DNA of 64,000 nucleotides, from NCBI RefSeq assembly GCF_030253575.1, contig NC_080560.1:42547001-42611000 (forward strand), given 5' to 3'. This DNA is from Rhododendron vialii (taxonomy: Eukaryota > Streptophyta > Magnoliopsida > Ericales > Ericaceae). The notes beneath the pieces are model-generated. The model made no database searches, had not been told where the DNA came from, and was given only the letters and a program-made list of their open reading frames with translations. Positions 33,601 through 44,739 of the stretch are shown here, piece by piece. The position numbers were made by a program, and so were the translations under genes. The stretch's first letter is position 1, and every line of letters begins with the position of its first letter.

Positions 33601-33795
33601 AAGCCGAGTGGTAGCTTGTTCGAACTCGGTTGGAAAGCCTAACGAGCTTCAAAAAATGTTCAATCTTAGTTTGTTTACGTAGCAAACTGATCTCTAACGA
33701 CCTTTTAACAAACAAACACAAGCTCAAACTCGAGTGTTCGCATAACAGCCCTAATTATAACTTCAAGTCATCATCAGTGTATAACATACCGCCAT
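25030..33795 (-). CDS. CCT2: T-complex protein 1 subunit beta (chaperonin CCT2)
   Basis: Beta subunit of the eukaryotic cytosolic chaperonin TRiC/CCT, an ATP-driven double ring that folds actin, tubulin and other proteins. Eleven coding exons on the minus strand: 33790-33795, 33213-33269, 32343-32408, 32115-32226, 31602-31730, 29236-29307, 28797-28912, 27567-27643, 26446-26931, 25594-25909 and 25030-25176. They join in frame to 1584 bp, 527 aa, the length of plant CCT2. The first coding exon holds only ATG GCG. Group II chaperonin signatures are intact: [21 protein letters not shown] (about residues 91-95, ATP site) and LLGGGWPE near the C-terminus. Two noncoding 5' exons are suggested (33796-33856; one ending at 34028). 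The introns hold a TRIM, a Stowaway MITE and local duplications, yet all splice sites are GT-AG. There is no sign of decay. Confidence 0.97.
25237..25277. repeat. Perfect 16-bp inverted repeat in CCT2 intron 10
   Basis: AAGCACAAGGTGATAC, a 9-base loop, then GTATCACCTTGTGCTT. A third partial copy (AGAAGGTGATACGC) follows at about 25290. It lies 60 to 100 bases upstream of the last exon. Confidence 0.85.
27276..27540. repeat. Tandem duplication (about 138-bp period) in CCT2 intron 8
   Basis: The block from CTTCTAGTAGTCCAAGAAC to TATCACATCTA is present twice (27276-27404 and 27414-27540) with about 10 percent drift. Confidence 0.85.
28391..28746 (+). mobile_element. TRIM retrotransposon, 356 bp, in CCT2 intron 7
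   Basis: Two 108-bp LTRs (28391-28498 and 28639-28746) begin TGTTGGAAATTGTCCCACAT and end GCTTTAACA. They flank only 140 bases. A primer-binding remnant (GTATCAGAGC, 28503-28512) lies 4 bases after the first LTR, and a purine tract (GTGCGGGGGAG) lies directly before the second. The flanks CTTAT and CTTGT fit a 5-bp duplication with one mismatch. No ORF. It is inserted antisense to CCT2, about 50 bases below the donor site of exon 7. Confidence 0.9.
30262..30498. mobile_element. Stowaway MITE, 237 bp, in CCT2 intron 5
   Basis: Ends CTCCCTCCGTCCTAATTTA and TAAATTAGGACAGAGGGAG, flanked by TA on both sides. This is the classic Stowaway (Tc1/mariner) pattern, with a long inverted repeat. Confidence 0.9.
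32653..32808. repeat. 79-bp tandem duplication in CCT2 intron 3
   Basis: GATTAGACGTATGCTAGTAC... is repeated at 32732 with very few mismatches, so the duplication is recent. It lies between coding exons 2 and 3. Confidence 0.9.
33340..33760. mobile_element. Decayed MITE rich in GAGC/AGCTCG words, CCT2 intron
   Basis: The left end AGGAGTGATAAACGAGCCGA roughly inverts the right end CTCGAGTGTTCGCATAACAGCCCTA. The interior repeats CAAGC/GCTTG words. Ends and target duplication are uncertain. A similar GCTCG-rich stretch lies at 43640-43790. Confidence 0.4.
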
Positions 33796-33974
33796 CAGAA
33801 ACACGTAAACGAGACGGAGCCGGACGCCGAGTGCTAAGGCAGGCTTTAATTAATACCTGAAACAGAGAGATCGAAAAACAATTCTTCGTCAAATGCAGAA
33901 CGAACGGCCAAGATCTAACAAGATGACGTACAGTCACCGAGTATGATGATTAGCGCAAATGAAGTCACCAACAC

Positions 33975-33977
<3 letters not shown>

Positions 33978-34021
<44 letters not shown>
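33978..34021 (+). repeat. (GA)n microsatellite, CT in CCT2 sense
   Basis: About 21 GA units inside the first 5' UTR intron of CCT2, just below the donor at 34028. Confidence 0.9.
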
Positions 34022-34023
<2 letters not shown>

Positions 34024-34359
34024 GTACCTGTTGGATTTGCGATTTGGGCTGTGTTGCTGATTACGTAGAAAACCCTAGGTTGGGGAGAGAGAAGGAGACA
34101 ACCGATGGTGTTCTCTTCCCGCCGAGAGGAGGCGATTTGCTTTACTCACTGCTTGAGGCAGTGTAATAATCAGGTGTTTCTAGAGGTTACGGTGATCTGT
34201 GTGGACTTTACATATACGCAACCGTTGGATTATGCCATTAGGGTCCACTAATCGCTGTCGACCATAGGGGATAGGTCCCACAATTCAAACAGCAATTAGG
34301 GCGAAACATGCTGAACCAACTAGAACCGAAAGAGCCAAGGCCACCGCCCGGGGAGACCG

Positions 34360-34690
34360 ACGGTGGAAGCCGACGGCCCCGGAGGCCCACCACTCTGGAC
34401 CTGCACGGATGATTAGAGTCATTCATTTTAAAAAGAAATCGATTGTGCCCGAGAGAAGAGAAATAAGCTCTGATATGTGTAGGTGCTTGATTCAATCTTC
34501 TATTTTTCATTCACATTTCGGATCCGTGAAAAAATAGAAGATTGGATTGAGCACCTACACATTTCGAATTGAGCTGATTTTACAAAGCCACTCGATTTTT
34601 TTAAAAGAATTATTTAACGGCTCGAATCATTTGTACATGGTCCGGAGTGGGTCCTGCGTGGCCGTCAGTATGCGCCGTTGGTGCTCCTCG
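34360..34690. mobile_element. Foldback MITE between CCT2 and importin alpha
   Basis: The core is a hairpin: ATGTGTAGGTGCTTGATTCAATCTTCTATTTTT (34480-34512, arms about 33 bases) pairs with its inverse at 34530-34562 around a 17-base loop. Weaker pairing extends outward (CCACTCTGGACC against GGTCCGGAGTGGG; GATTAGAGTCATTCATTTTAAAAA against its inverse). The outer ends are uncertain. Confidence 0.6.
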
Positions 34691-34829
34691 TCTATTTTGG
34701 TAGCAGTGTTCAACTAGAACATTGATGTTAAAAAAAAAAAAATACTGTAGTACTACATTTCAATTTTCCAGGGGCATTTTCAATTTATTTTTCTGTTTCT
34801 GATTGTTAGGTAAATCTATGGGTTTTTTT

Positions 34830-35018
34830 CTCCCTCCGCCCCAAATGAAAATTTAAAAAAAATGGTTTTTTTGTTGAAAATTCTAAATAATATGTCACAA
34901 TTTGAAAGAACTCATTAATATCTATTAACTTGTAATAAATTTTTAATTTTTTGACAAAACCACTTTTTTAATGCTTACTGTATTTTGCATGTAAAAATAA
35001 TATTTTGGCTCGGAGGTA
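34830..35018. mobile_element. Stowaway-like MITE, about 189 bp
   Basis: Left end CTCCCTCCGCCCCAAATGAAAA; right end TTTTGGCTCGGAGGTAG, then TA. Arms are diverged. Confidence 0.6.
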
Positions 35019-35019
35019 G

Positions 35020-36516
35020 TAATAAGTTTACAAAATCTATAAGCCGTTCTAAAAAAAAAGTTTTACAAATTACAAATATGTTTGCTAGTTTTTTTTTTTT
35101 ATAAGGTAGCTATCAATTTTGTTTAACATCCATGAGATCAGAAAAAGGTGGTTTCTTTTACCAAAAAAAAGAAAAGAAAAGAAAAAGATGGTTCATTTGT
35201 TTTCAAAATAAATACTACTTATTCTCTCCTCCCTCTTGGCCTGTTCCACCACATCAACCATCGCCTTCGGAACATGTTTCCACTAGTAATTATTAAGTGC
35301 TCTTGTAGCACCGCCACAAAATACTCTAGGAATCAAAATCCCGTACCAATATCTAAATTTTATTCGCAGCCCACCATTACCGATTGCCGGCGCAACCTAC
35401 TGCACCCCACACTCACTATACCTGTGGTGTGGGATTTATTGAAAACATCCATTTGTATCATGAGCAACAAGTCACGTAAATCCAACACTAAAAGAATAAT
35501 CCAATGAGCACGAAGAAGTTTGCAACTGTTGTGATCCATCAGTCCTTTCAAAATGTCAAAAACTCAGCCAGCCAATACAACCATGAAATGCAGGTTTTAT
35601 AGAAGACCTTTAGCAATATACATATGCAACCACAAATTTCCATTCAAAGAGAAATAACGGATTTTCCTTTCTCCTTTCTCGCAATACACCAGGCAATAAA
35701 AAGACTCCCAAAAACTATATTTCACCAATTGAACACCCAGTGTATACAAAACAAAACGCCGAGTCTACAATGAATACTAGTAATGCAAGACTCAAGTCAC
35801 TCAAAAAACAGAGAGACGACTCCGGGCATATAAAACCCCCCGCACCAAAATCCCTTCAACAATGCCTTAACTTCTGGCTAATTCCAAGCTCGGCAAAAAA
35901 TCAAACCACCACCAGGCATCTTTTTCACCATTAGACAGGCGGAGTGCAGAACCCATATTATTTGACCCCTGAAGCAACATTGCCCCAGCTTAGCACCACT
36001 TCGACACCGATGGACACTGAACCTGACCTGACTGTGACTAGACACGGTGAGCTGCCCTGACCAGACTCTACACCGTGCACCTTGTAGGCCCCTGCATGAA
36101 ATGCTTCATCCACAACCTTCTGAAATTCTGTTAAATTATAGGACTTGGTCAGAACAAAAAAAAAAAATGAGCATAGAAGAAATTCCATCTACGTTTGTAG
36201 GCGGTTAGCTTTTGGGGAGGAGATCTCCGAGTCTGCCACCTAGGAGACTGTGTTTGTCATGCTCTTTCCTTCTGCTTTTGGGTTGAGAACAAAATCAAAA
36301 ACCGTTTAAGTTGATTATGAGAAGCATCAATTTTGATGGTTTTCCATTCTGATGATCTACGGAATGATTGTTTCTTGAAATGCATACATTCTAAATGTGG
36401 ATGTAAAATGCAAACCCAGGGGCCAGACAATGGGTCAACTTACAAAGCTAGCTTATGATAGAGTTCACATTCCTATTTGAAGAGAGCAAGTCTTGAAGTA
36501 GATGAGCTACATACCT
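35020..36516. other. Intergenic and 3' UTR of the importin alpha gene
   Basis: No separate gene. The bases next to 36517 are the 3' UTR of importin alpha. The minus-strand ORF 35958-36188 falls there and shows no domain. Poly-A/GAAAA runs near 35160-35185 suggest small retro-insertions. Confidence 0.5.
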
Positions 36517-39500
36517 TCAGCTGAAACTGAATCCACCAGATGGAAGTTGAACATCACTTCCACCAAAGTTGAAGCCAGGCTGGGAAGCACCATCACCTGG
36601 AGGTAAAGTCTCATCCTCCTCCTCCAACCAATAAGTCTCGAGAATCTTGACAGCCTTCTCATAAATTTCATTGTTGTCGTGACTCTGGAGATTTTCTATC
36701 TTTTCCAACCCATCAGCTTCATCTATCAACTGGGCATAGTAGTTAACATCTCCAATGCTTCCCACGTTCTTCTCAACTTCCCCAACCTTCAAGATATTTT
36801 CCAGCCCTTCCAAGCAGACAATTATGATCCTTGGATCAGGGCATACAAGGAGATCACATAAAGGCTTTATACAGCCTTGACTGACTAAGTACCTGCCACC
36901 AACATGACAGCCAATCATTAAAAAGTCAAAACTAAATTCTACACCTGAAATTAAGCTAAGAAAATTCAGGAACTAGCAGAAAACATACTTGACTTGCTCA
37001 TGAGTACCACCAGAAGTAGCATTTGATATTGACCAAGCAGCCTCTTTCTTTATATCAAACTCAGCTGTTTGGAGCAGATTGACAAGAGGAGCTATTAAAC
37101 CAGCCTCGATGACAGCCTGTTACACCAACTTTATGCAGTAAGGATGATTTCTACTTTAAGGACTTCTGGTAGCCAAAGAATCTACATAGAGATTTACGCA
37201 TTGAAACTAGCAACCATTCTGCACCATACACCTTAAAAAAAAGGGTGTAAAGCACTCTATAGGGCACAGGGAACACTGGAAAGTGCAAGATCCATCAGAA
37301 GACACAGAAACAAATTATTTTCTTTTTTTTGACCCTAGAGAAAATTAATACCTCCAGGAACATTTGGCAGCAGGTCTGCCATGTAAGTGGTGTTTTGACA
37401 CCACAACACAATTGGGATGCTGAAACCTCGTGGCTCATTGGAGAATTTAGTGGTAAATGATTTGGCAACATAGTTAGAAAGCTTGCTTGGGCTGCCATGA
37501 TATCTCTATTATAAAACAGAAAGGTGTGGGGACAAGTTGTTGGAACGACTTAGATTCATTTGATCCAAAGGCTGTAGTGCATCCTCCTACTTTCTGGTTA
37601 AGTGTCAACGGTTTTCACCTAAATCACACAACTGCCATCCTCTTTCAACCGGGATGCGAAATGCTGTAGGTACGGGCTAGCACTAGTACTACATATGGCA
37701 AGATAGGAATTATAGAGCTTTCCAAGGCATTCATCGACCTTTTCCCACTGTTTTGGATAAGATTTGTTTTGATGCATGTATCAGGAGCTCCCAATTTTTC
37801 AGTAGAGCAAACTCCATTTAACACCATGCTTTAAAGCCATTGGCAAATGCCCCCAATAGGATTTTTGCCTCAGCTTAGCTGAGTTTTTGCTTTTTTGGAA
37901 GATATGCCTTCTTGATTCTTGTGAGATTGTTTTCCTTAATGAATTTCTCATTCATCCAAAAAAAAAAAAAAATTTGTCACGAAATCATGACACTCGAATG
38001 ACTTGAGTGGAACCCATTAACTGTTTGATCCCAAATAAACACAATAACCCACATGTATGTTGAAGCCTATAACTTGTCCACCAAAACCTTTTGACTGGAG
38101 GTCAGAACAATATGAGCAAATGAACAATGCCACCAAAGAATCCTCAAGATTAAAAATGCAGCCTACTGTGGCACTCGAAACATTTCACTTGCAAAAAATT
38201 ATATTCACTATAATGTGGAGCTTGAAATAACAGTTACAACCCTTTAATATAGTTGTAAAAAGATTACCTGTATCTGTTCCCGGTTTCCAGCAGTAATGTT
38301 TGAGATTGTCCAGCATGCTTCTTTCTTGATGCTTTTCTTATGATTATTTGTCAACAAACTCAGCAAGCACGCAAGTGCACCATGTTGAATCATGCACTGT
38401 AGAAAAGAGGTTCTCATTATTGGATAAAAAATATCGCACAACACTGAAAAGTCTGAAACATATACCAAAATCATGAAGCGTGGGAGAATGAATACTATTT
38501 TATGATACTCCATACTAGTCATGGAAAGACACACAAAGAGACACACACATTATGTTTCTAATGATAGCTTCTATTTTCAACAAATGAGCAAAAAACCACA
38601 TGGAGAATATCAATCTCACGTTTGGTTTTCCAATTTTTTTAGCATGTTCACTATCAAAATGTTCAGGAGTTAATGATGCGGCAAAATCAAAAAGAAAACA
38701 CATATCATCTTCACAAGCTCAGACCTGAGTTTGAATATCATCTCCCGTGACAATATTGCCCACAGTACGAAGCGCTGGAATGAGCACAGTTGGGGATGGA
38801 TGACTGAAATATATAAAAAAAGTAAAAAATTGGCTCAAGAGAGCAAGGTGTTAATTGAAAATCCAGATTTAACGGAAGAAGTAAAATGATACTTACAAGA
38901 GGAGGTCAACAAGTCGTTGACAGACACCTGCCTCAATCACAGCTTGGATTTTGTCATTCGTTCCATCAGATAGGTACGAAAGAGCCCAACATGCATCTGT
39001 AAGCACTTCTTCATCATTTGAATGAACAAGTCGCTCAAGAGCTGGAAGAGCAGGCCTTGTCTGCCATGAAATTTCAAAAATTACTCAAATAATGTACTGA
39101 AGAATAAAGATGGAATCAATGATCATATTTCGTTTAGAGTCCACTAAGAAATTCCTTAACAACAAGGATTATGTGAAATTACTTACAGCCACAGATCAAG
39201 ATACTCACCTGTTCAAATGGTGGCTGCGGTTTGCCCCTGCAAAAGTTTGATAATGTCCATGTGGCATTTCTCAGCATTGAAAGTTTGGCATGCTCGTTCA
39301 ACTGCTCCAGCAAAGGAATCAAAGCTCCACTGGTGAGCACAAGATCACGACACCTAGGAGAGTCACCAGCAACATTACCTAGTGCCCACACAGCCTAAGA
39401 CCAAAAATCATGTGTTAGTTTTGCTTGCAGATGGTATGCAGCTTCTGCTGAGCAATGGATAATAAACACTGTTTGTATCTTACCTGCTCACGAACATCAT

Positions 39501-41735
39501 CACTAGGAGAAGACAGAAGCTTGACAAAAATGGGGACCGCTCCATGGTCAATAACCACCTTGGTATTTTCCGAGGTACCAGAAGCAACATTTGTCAACGC
39601 CCAAGCAGCCTCAAACTGTAGAAAATCAAAATACCGGCGATGTTATGTACTAAATCAAGTATCCAAAAGAACAACCCGGTAAAAAGTATACATAGCTACT
39701 TCAAACCTGAAGCGGTGGGAAATCCTCCCTCACAAGAAATTCTACAAAGCGAGGAACAACACCAGACTGTATAACTTCTTCAATTGGTGGGCTTCGCTCT
39801 GGAAATCATTTTCAACAATTAGTAGAAAACAAATATAGGAAAAAGTAAAATGGAAGAAACAAACCCCTATAACACTACTACAAAGGTCCTACCTATTGAA
39901 AGCAATTTACGAAATTGTGTAGTAGCCTCCAGCTGCAAATTGTTATCACTTGACCAAACACCAGCAACCATGGCAGGTAGACTCTCTAGCTGCAGCACAA
40001 TAAACGACAATCAAAACCTCAAAAATAAAGAAAAGAAAAGAAAAGAAGAAAAAGTGCAATCATATCCCAAACCCTACAAAACCCTAATTGAAACAAGCGA
40101 TCCATCCCCAAATCACCAAGGCCAAACACACACAATCAAAATTTACAGTATCAATCTTGGTTCCTTGTTGAGTGATGAACCAAACACACACAAAAGCACC
40201 AAGAAACAATCAATCACAAAGAAACTAATACATAGCTATACATGTATCAGCGAGAATTATCATGGAAAAAAGAAGAGTCCAACATCGGCTACTATGGTAG
40301 CCAAGCATTATATAAGCTCGCATTTAAATCAAAGACTTACTGTTCCACCCTAAGTACTCAAACGCGCAATGAGTTATAAAAATGTTGGTTAGATCAAAGA
40401 CATCAATGGTTCACAGCAGTTACCACTATATCACCGAAGAAGAAGGGCACAACATCACCTCTTAGAGTAGCCAAGCGTTATATCTACACATTGATTTACA
40501 ACAATCTAAGACCGTAACATCCTTACTCAGAAGGCAAGGCATGCACAAATCATCTTTTTTGCAACTCATGTATCTGGGCCAGCTTTTCTGCACATTGTCT
40601 AATCCTAGGGATCAATCCCACTATCCACTAGTAGAGGCCCAATTAAAACCGGAGCAAAGCCCCGTATGGACAAGTCCTAATGGAGTTTTAGCACCTGGAA
40701 GGTTTCAAACCTGAAACCTTATGAGGGAGCAAACCCCTCAGTCTCGACCTAAACAACCAAGCCAACCCCTTTGAAACAAATCATGCGCCATAAACCAACA
40801 TAAACCTCAATTGAGATGAAGTAATTCCATAAATACGTAATCAATTTCCCGAAAAAACACTCATTCATACCCAACCAATGAACCCATCACGCTCCATAAA
40901 CCAAACATAAACCTTGATTGACATGTAATAAATTCACAAATACGGAATCCCTAGTCCCGAAAACTAGTCATTCATACACAACCAATCCCCTAAATTCTCA
41001 ATAAATTTGAAAAGCGCCCCAAAAGTGCATCGACAAAGACTATCCAGTACCAAAATGCAACTGGAGAGATTAACAGTAATCCACGAGAGCAAGATTATTA
41101 CCGATGTGCAAAAAAAAAAAAACTACCACGTAAACATACAGCTAAAAAGAGTTTACAGTTTTCTAAACCGTATTTATCGTCATTTCCTCCCAAATCCCAC
41201 ACGCACGTCGTTAAACACAATTTTTCTGTATGTTTACTTGGTAGTAATCCTCTATATTTTTGTTTTTTCTGAACATCGGTAGTAATCGTACACTTTTGCT
41301 CTCATGGATAACTGTTAACCAATCTGAATCCCAGGGTTTTAAATAGCAGTATCAAAAAACGTAATCCTGTCAGATATACGGCGATATATCAGCCAATACA
41401 TAGGTAAATAACGGTATTGGAGGTCTAAGACTGTACTACACGTAACCACCTTTATTTAAACCCTGCATCTGAATATACACGTAGAGTGAGAAATCGGGGA
41501 GAAACGATACGTATACCTTTTTCTCAACGGTGCTAATGATGTTGTTGGCAGTACTACCGAATAGGGGGCCCTGTTGAAGTCCCTCGCGACGCTTCTTAAG
41601 CAAGCTCTCTTCTCTCTTACTCTTTCGGATCTCGACCATGTTGTCCTCCCTCCTCCGCCGGCCCTCCTCCGCATCGACGGCGACCTTGTACTTGTTGCGG
41701 CGAACCTCGGTTCTCGCGCTTGGCCTTAGCGACAT
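36517..41735 (-). CDS. Importin subunit alpha (karyopherin alpha)
   Basis: Nuclear import adaptor that binds classical nuclear localisation signals and hands cargo to importin beta. Ten coding exons on the minus strand: 41517-41735, 39893-39989, 39707-39798, 39484-39615, 39209-39394, 38897-39060, 38725-38803, 38268-38396, 36989-37116 and 36517-36892 (1602 bp, 533 aa, normal length). The basic importin-beta-binding domain ([20 protein letters not shown], then KSKREE and KKRREG) is intact in exon 1. The ARM repeats follow with the NLS-pocket Trp/Asn motifs ([66 protein letters not shown]). The acidic C-terminal linker and Gly/Phe-rich tail (FNFGG...GGFSFS) match plant family members. A 5' UTR intron (about 41778-41893) is suggested. 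An uncommon Phe occurs in the exon 6/7 junction (LLFHPSP, where Leu is usual). The IMPA paralogue is not decided. Confidence 0.97.
37330..37975 (+). mobile_element. LINE 3' fragment in importin alpha intron 9
   Basis: Antisense to the gene. Broken frames give [11 protein letters not shown] and later [13 protein letters not shown], like the zinc-binding region at the end of plant LINE ORF2. The element ends ...AATGAATTTCTCATTCATCC plus a 14-base poly-A run. The left boundary and target duplication are not clear. Confidence 0.6.
40550..40795 (-). mobile_element. tRNA-derived SINE in importin alpha intron 1
   Basis: On the minus strand: GGTTGGCTTGGTTGTTTAGG (A-box region), GGTTTCAGGTTTGAAACC (B-box region), tail GGATTAGACAATGTGCAGAA then AAGCTGGCCC, and a short A run. 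The tail matches the SINEs at 20566-21000. It lies in the same orientation as the gene. Confidence 0.6.
40776..40990. repeat. Imperfect tandem duplication in importin alpha intron 1
   Basis: CCATAAACCAACATAAACCT...CATTCATACCCAACCAAT is repeated after about 100 bases with about 15 percent drift. Confidence 0.7.
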
Positions 41736-41894
41736 GATGATTGTTTTGCTTCTCACTCCACTCAAAACCCTAACACACTGTACATCCAAACACAATATAT
41801 ACATGAGCAGATATATACAAATACATGTACTACGTTAGAGACGAAATCGAATAAGCGATGTAGCAGAATCCACAAACAAAAGCTTGAACATACC

Positions 41895-41900
<6 letters not shown>

Positions 41901-41931
<31 letters not shown>
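41901..41931 (+). repeat. (GA)n microsatellite, CT in importin alpha sense
   Basis: About 15 units directly upstream of the suggested 5' UTR donor (41894), so in the transcribed leader. Confidence 0.85.
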
Positions 41932-41934
<3 letters not shown>

Positions 41935-43195
41935 GGGGGAAAACTGATGAGTGAGAGAGAGGGTTTTGGTATTTTAATTTTGCTTATAAAGTGGGGGTTA
42001 TTGTCACTTTTATCCCTTATATTATTTTGAAACTTTTAATGTTGTGTTCTCTTTACAAGTCAAACAAAATTTTTCAAAAAATTCCTCATAGATTCTCTCT
42101 ACTTCTAACATTTCTCTCTTTATCTCTTTTCAATTATTATCCCTACTATTTTTCAAAAACTAATCCAAACAGAGCATAAATCAGCCTAACATGTTGTTGA
42201 GATAGTTACAGTTATGTCGAAGAGATACGGTTTCTATTATATGTGTGCTTGTACTGTCGAAATGGATGGCGGAAATGACTTTTCACTGGACCAGTTACGA
42301 AGGAGAAAATCTCAACTCATCGACGTTGGGAATAAAATAAATCAATGAGAAAAGAAAAAGGGAAATAGAGGAAGACGAAAGCACAAGTAATTAAAACATT
42401 ATGGATTGTTTTGTAACCTCGTTACCTAATTTCACTGACCACACTCTCAAAAGAGAAAACTTTCAATTGCTAACTTAAGAACCCTAAATCATGAATCTCG
42501 ATTAATTAGTTAAAAAATAGAAACACTACCGTAGGCATTTCAGTAAAAGTAGGGAAATTGATAGTAATTGATAAACTATATTTACGGTACAAGTCTTGCT
42601 TTTGTGACAAAAACCCGTGTAGTACTTAAGAGCAAATGATATGAATTGGACTTGATTGCGGCTCTCTCAATAGTTTAGAGATGAAATAAGTCGGTTTCAA
42701 AGCTTGGTGACAGTATAAACATAGTATTTCGCATAGATTAGGGGATGAAAATAAACTAGCCCTATAAATTGGGTTTAAAAGAGTCTTTTAATTAGGGTTT
42801 GGTTTGGGGGTTATTTGCAGTTGGACCGCACTAACTTTTGAATTTGAAATTGCACTGACGAGGACGAACTCAAAAGTAATTAATTTAATGAGGAAAAAAG
42901 TCTAATTAAAGAAGCTGATGATGTGGCGTAGTACCTTCTGGGAAATTCATTGCTGTAATCCTCCAACGGTCCATTCAATATTATTCCAACCTCGGCCATT
43001 GATGTGTTGGCAAAATAGTGTGCCAGCTTATAGCTTTCGAGTGGAGTAATTAATTTCCTTCCCAAATCTAATAGTACTATTTAATTTCCTCTGAATCATG
43101 AATCATCTGCCTAAAACGATGATGTTTGCATTATCTAGATGTATCTTTCTCCCTCCGTAGGTCTGCAAACGAACCAAGCAATTCGCGAGTTTGGA
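41932..43195. other. Intergenic; importin alpha promoter side, no gene seen
   Basis: The left few hundred bases are the upstream region of importin alpha. The rest is AT-rich with no coding signal. A lone Stowaway-like end (CTCCCTCCGTAGG) is at 43151. Confidence 0.5.
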
Positions 43196-43198
43196 TTG

Positions 43199-43642
43199 TT
43201 AGAGCATCCACATTGTAATAAGTAAATTGGTATGGATAAACAAACTTAACAACAATGCTAAAAAAACACCTCACATTGTAATAAGCAAAGTTACAAGTCT
43301 TTTAGCAAATAATCAAATTCCATCCATTCCATAACCAAACTTTACAACTTTTACCAATAACCAAACCCAATAACCAAACTCAAAAACTAAAAAACTCCCC
43401 ACATTAGAATCGTCTCATCGAGACGAATAATTTGGTGTGGTTGAGTGTGTGATTAAAACTCGTTTGCAATTGGACATAGGTGCATTGCGTATTGTGGGGG
43501 TTTTTTTTATAGGGATGCAAAAATAACCAATATGGAGGTAAAGTTTGTTAAGTTTGATTATAAACTAAATGGATAATCAAATGCTGACGTGACACATTTT
43601 AGTTATTGAATTTGATTATTTCCATTGCGGATGCTCTTAATG
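43199..43642. mobile_element. hAT-like MITE, about 444 bp
   Basis: TTAGAGCATCCACATTGTAA at the left inverts CATTGCGGATGCTCTTAA at the right. The centre has GTCTCATCGAGAC. The AGAGCATCC end style is common in plant hAT MITEs. No clear 8-bp duplication was found. Confidence 0.6.
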
Positions 43643-44204
43643 CGCGGTATAGCTCGTCTCGGTTAGTAAACGAGCTAAGTTTCGGTTCGTTAAAGAAGAC
43701 TCGACTCGATTAAAGAAGCTCGTTTAGTAAATGATTAAGCTCGGCTCGTTAAGGCTCGAACTCGACAAAGTTCGGCTCGGTTCGAATCATTTACAACACT
43801 ATCCTTTTATCGCAAAATTATGAACACATCACACATCAAGAAGTATTGCGCGCTTCTAATGCGGTATGCCCACATCAACTATTTGGCAACTTTGGTATGA
43901 ATCGAACACATTGTGATTGTATTGTCGAATGACGTAGGATTATAATTAAACTTTTAAAAAGAGAAAAAGCCTAAGAAAAGCCTCCGGAGAAGAAAAAGGC
44001 TCAACGCTTGATGAAGAAAACCTAAGAGCATTGCCTTTGTAAGATGCGGCACAGGATGATGACTACTCGCTCCTTCCCAAAAAAAAAAGAGAAGAAGACT
44101 GCTTGCTCGATCTATCCATACAGTCAATGGTCGATGTCTTGATGATGATGGTTGTTTGATTGTCGGTCACCCAAGATAAAGGAGAAGACAAAAGAAACTT
44201 TTGA

Positions 44205-44660
44205 ATGCCGAACAGATATCACGTGGTAGTGCTCGTTGGCGACTCCAGCCATCTAACCTTGTCATTGCTCTTCCATTTTAGACACTTGAAGAAGTTACAA
44301 GAATTGTTCCGATGGAAATTCCAGGTGACAATTGAAAAATATTCTGAATTAAACAACAATGATGTCCTTCCGAGAAACATTCTTTGCACTTTTCAATTTT
44401 GTCATTTGCCTCTCGTAAAATTCAATGTCATGGTACACAATATCCAACTCTTGTCAAGTCAAAATGTATTTACAAAACTACATGTGTTACAAACGAGATA
44501 AACTTATTCACGGACCGGCACAATCTCAGCCATTCATTCACGCGATCAATGGTTGAGATTTGTTTTCAATTGTGACCGGTCACAATTGTGACCGGTCATA
44601 ATTGATTTTCAATCCAGACCGTCCAAAAATACATTGGACGTGCGCGATTAACCTCCGTAA
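44205..44660. mobile_element. Composite MITE remnant with G-box end
   Basis: The left part GCCGAACAGATATCACGTGGT matches the G-box MITE ends at 10765 and 13515, and CCAGACCGTCC...ATTGGACG at the right matches their inner blocks. Between them lies a duplicated palindrome (44572-44602: TTGTGACCGGTCACAA, then again GTGACCGGTCA). Boundaries are unsure. Confidence 0.5.
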
Positions 44661-44739
44661 AACCTTCTTTACCGGATGATCCGCGAATAAGATTTTTTTA
44701 TTATTACAAATACCGTTTTCCACATCTCCCATTTTTGCC

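Noticed and set aside
35958-36188. 76-codon minus-strand ORF just below importin alpha
   Set aside because: Lies in the likely 3' UTR and has no domain; the importin frame is already complete.
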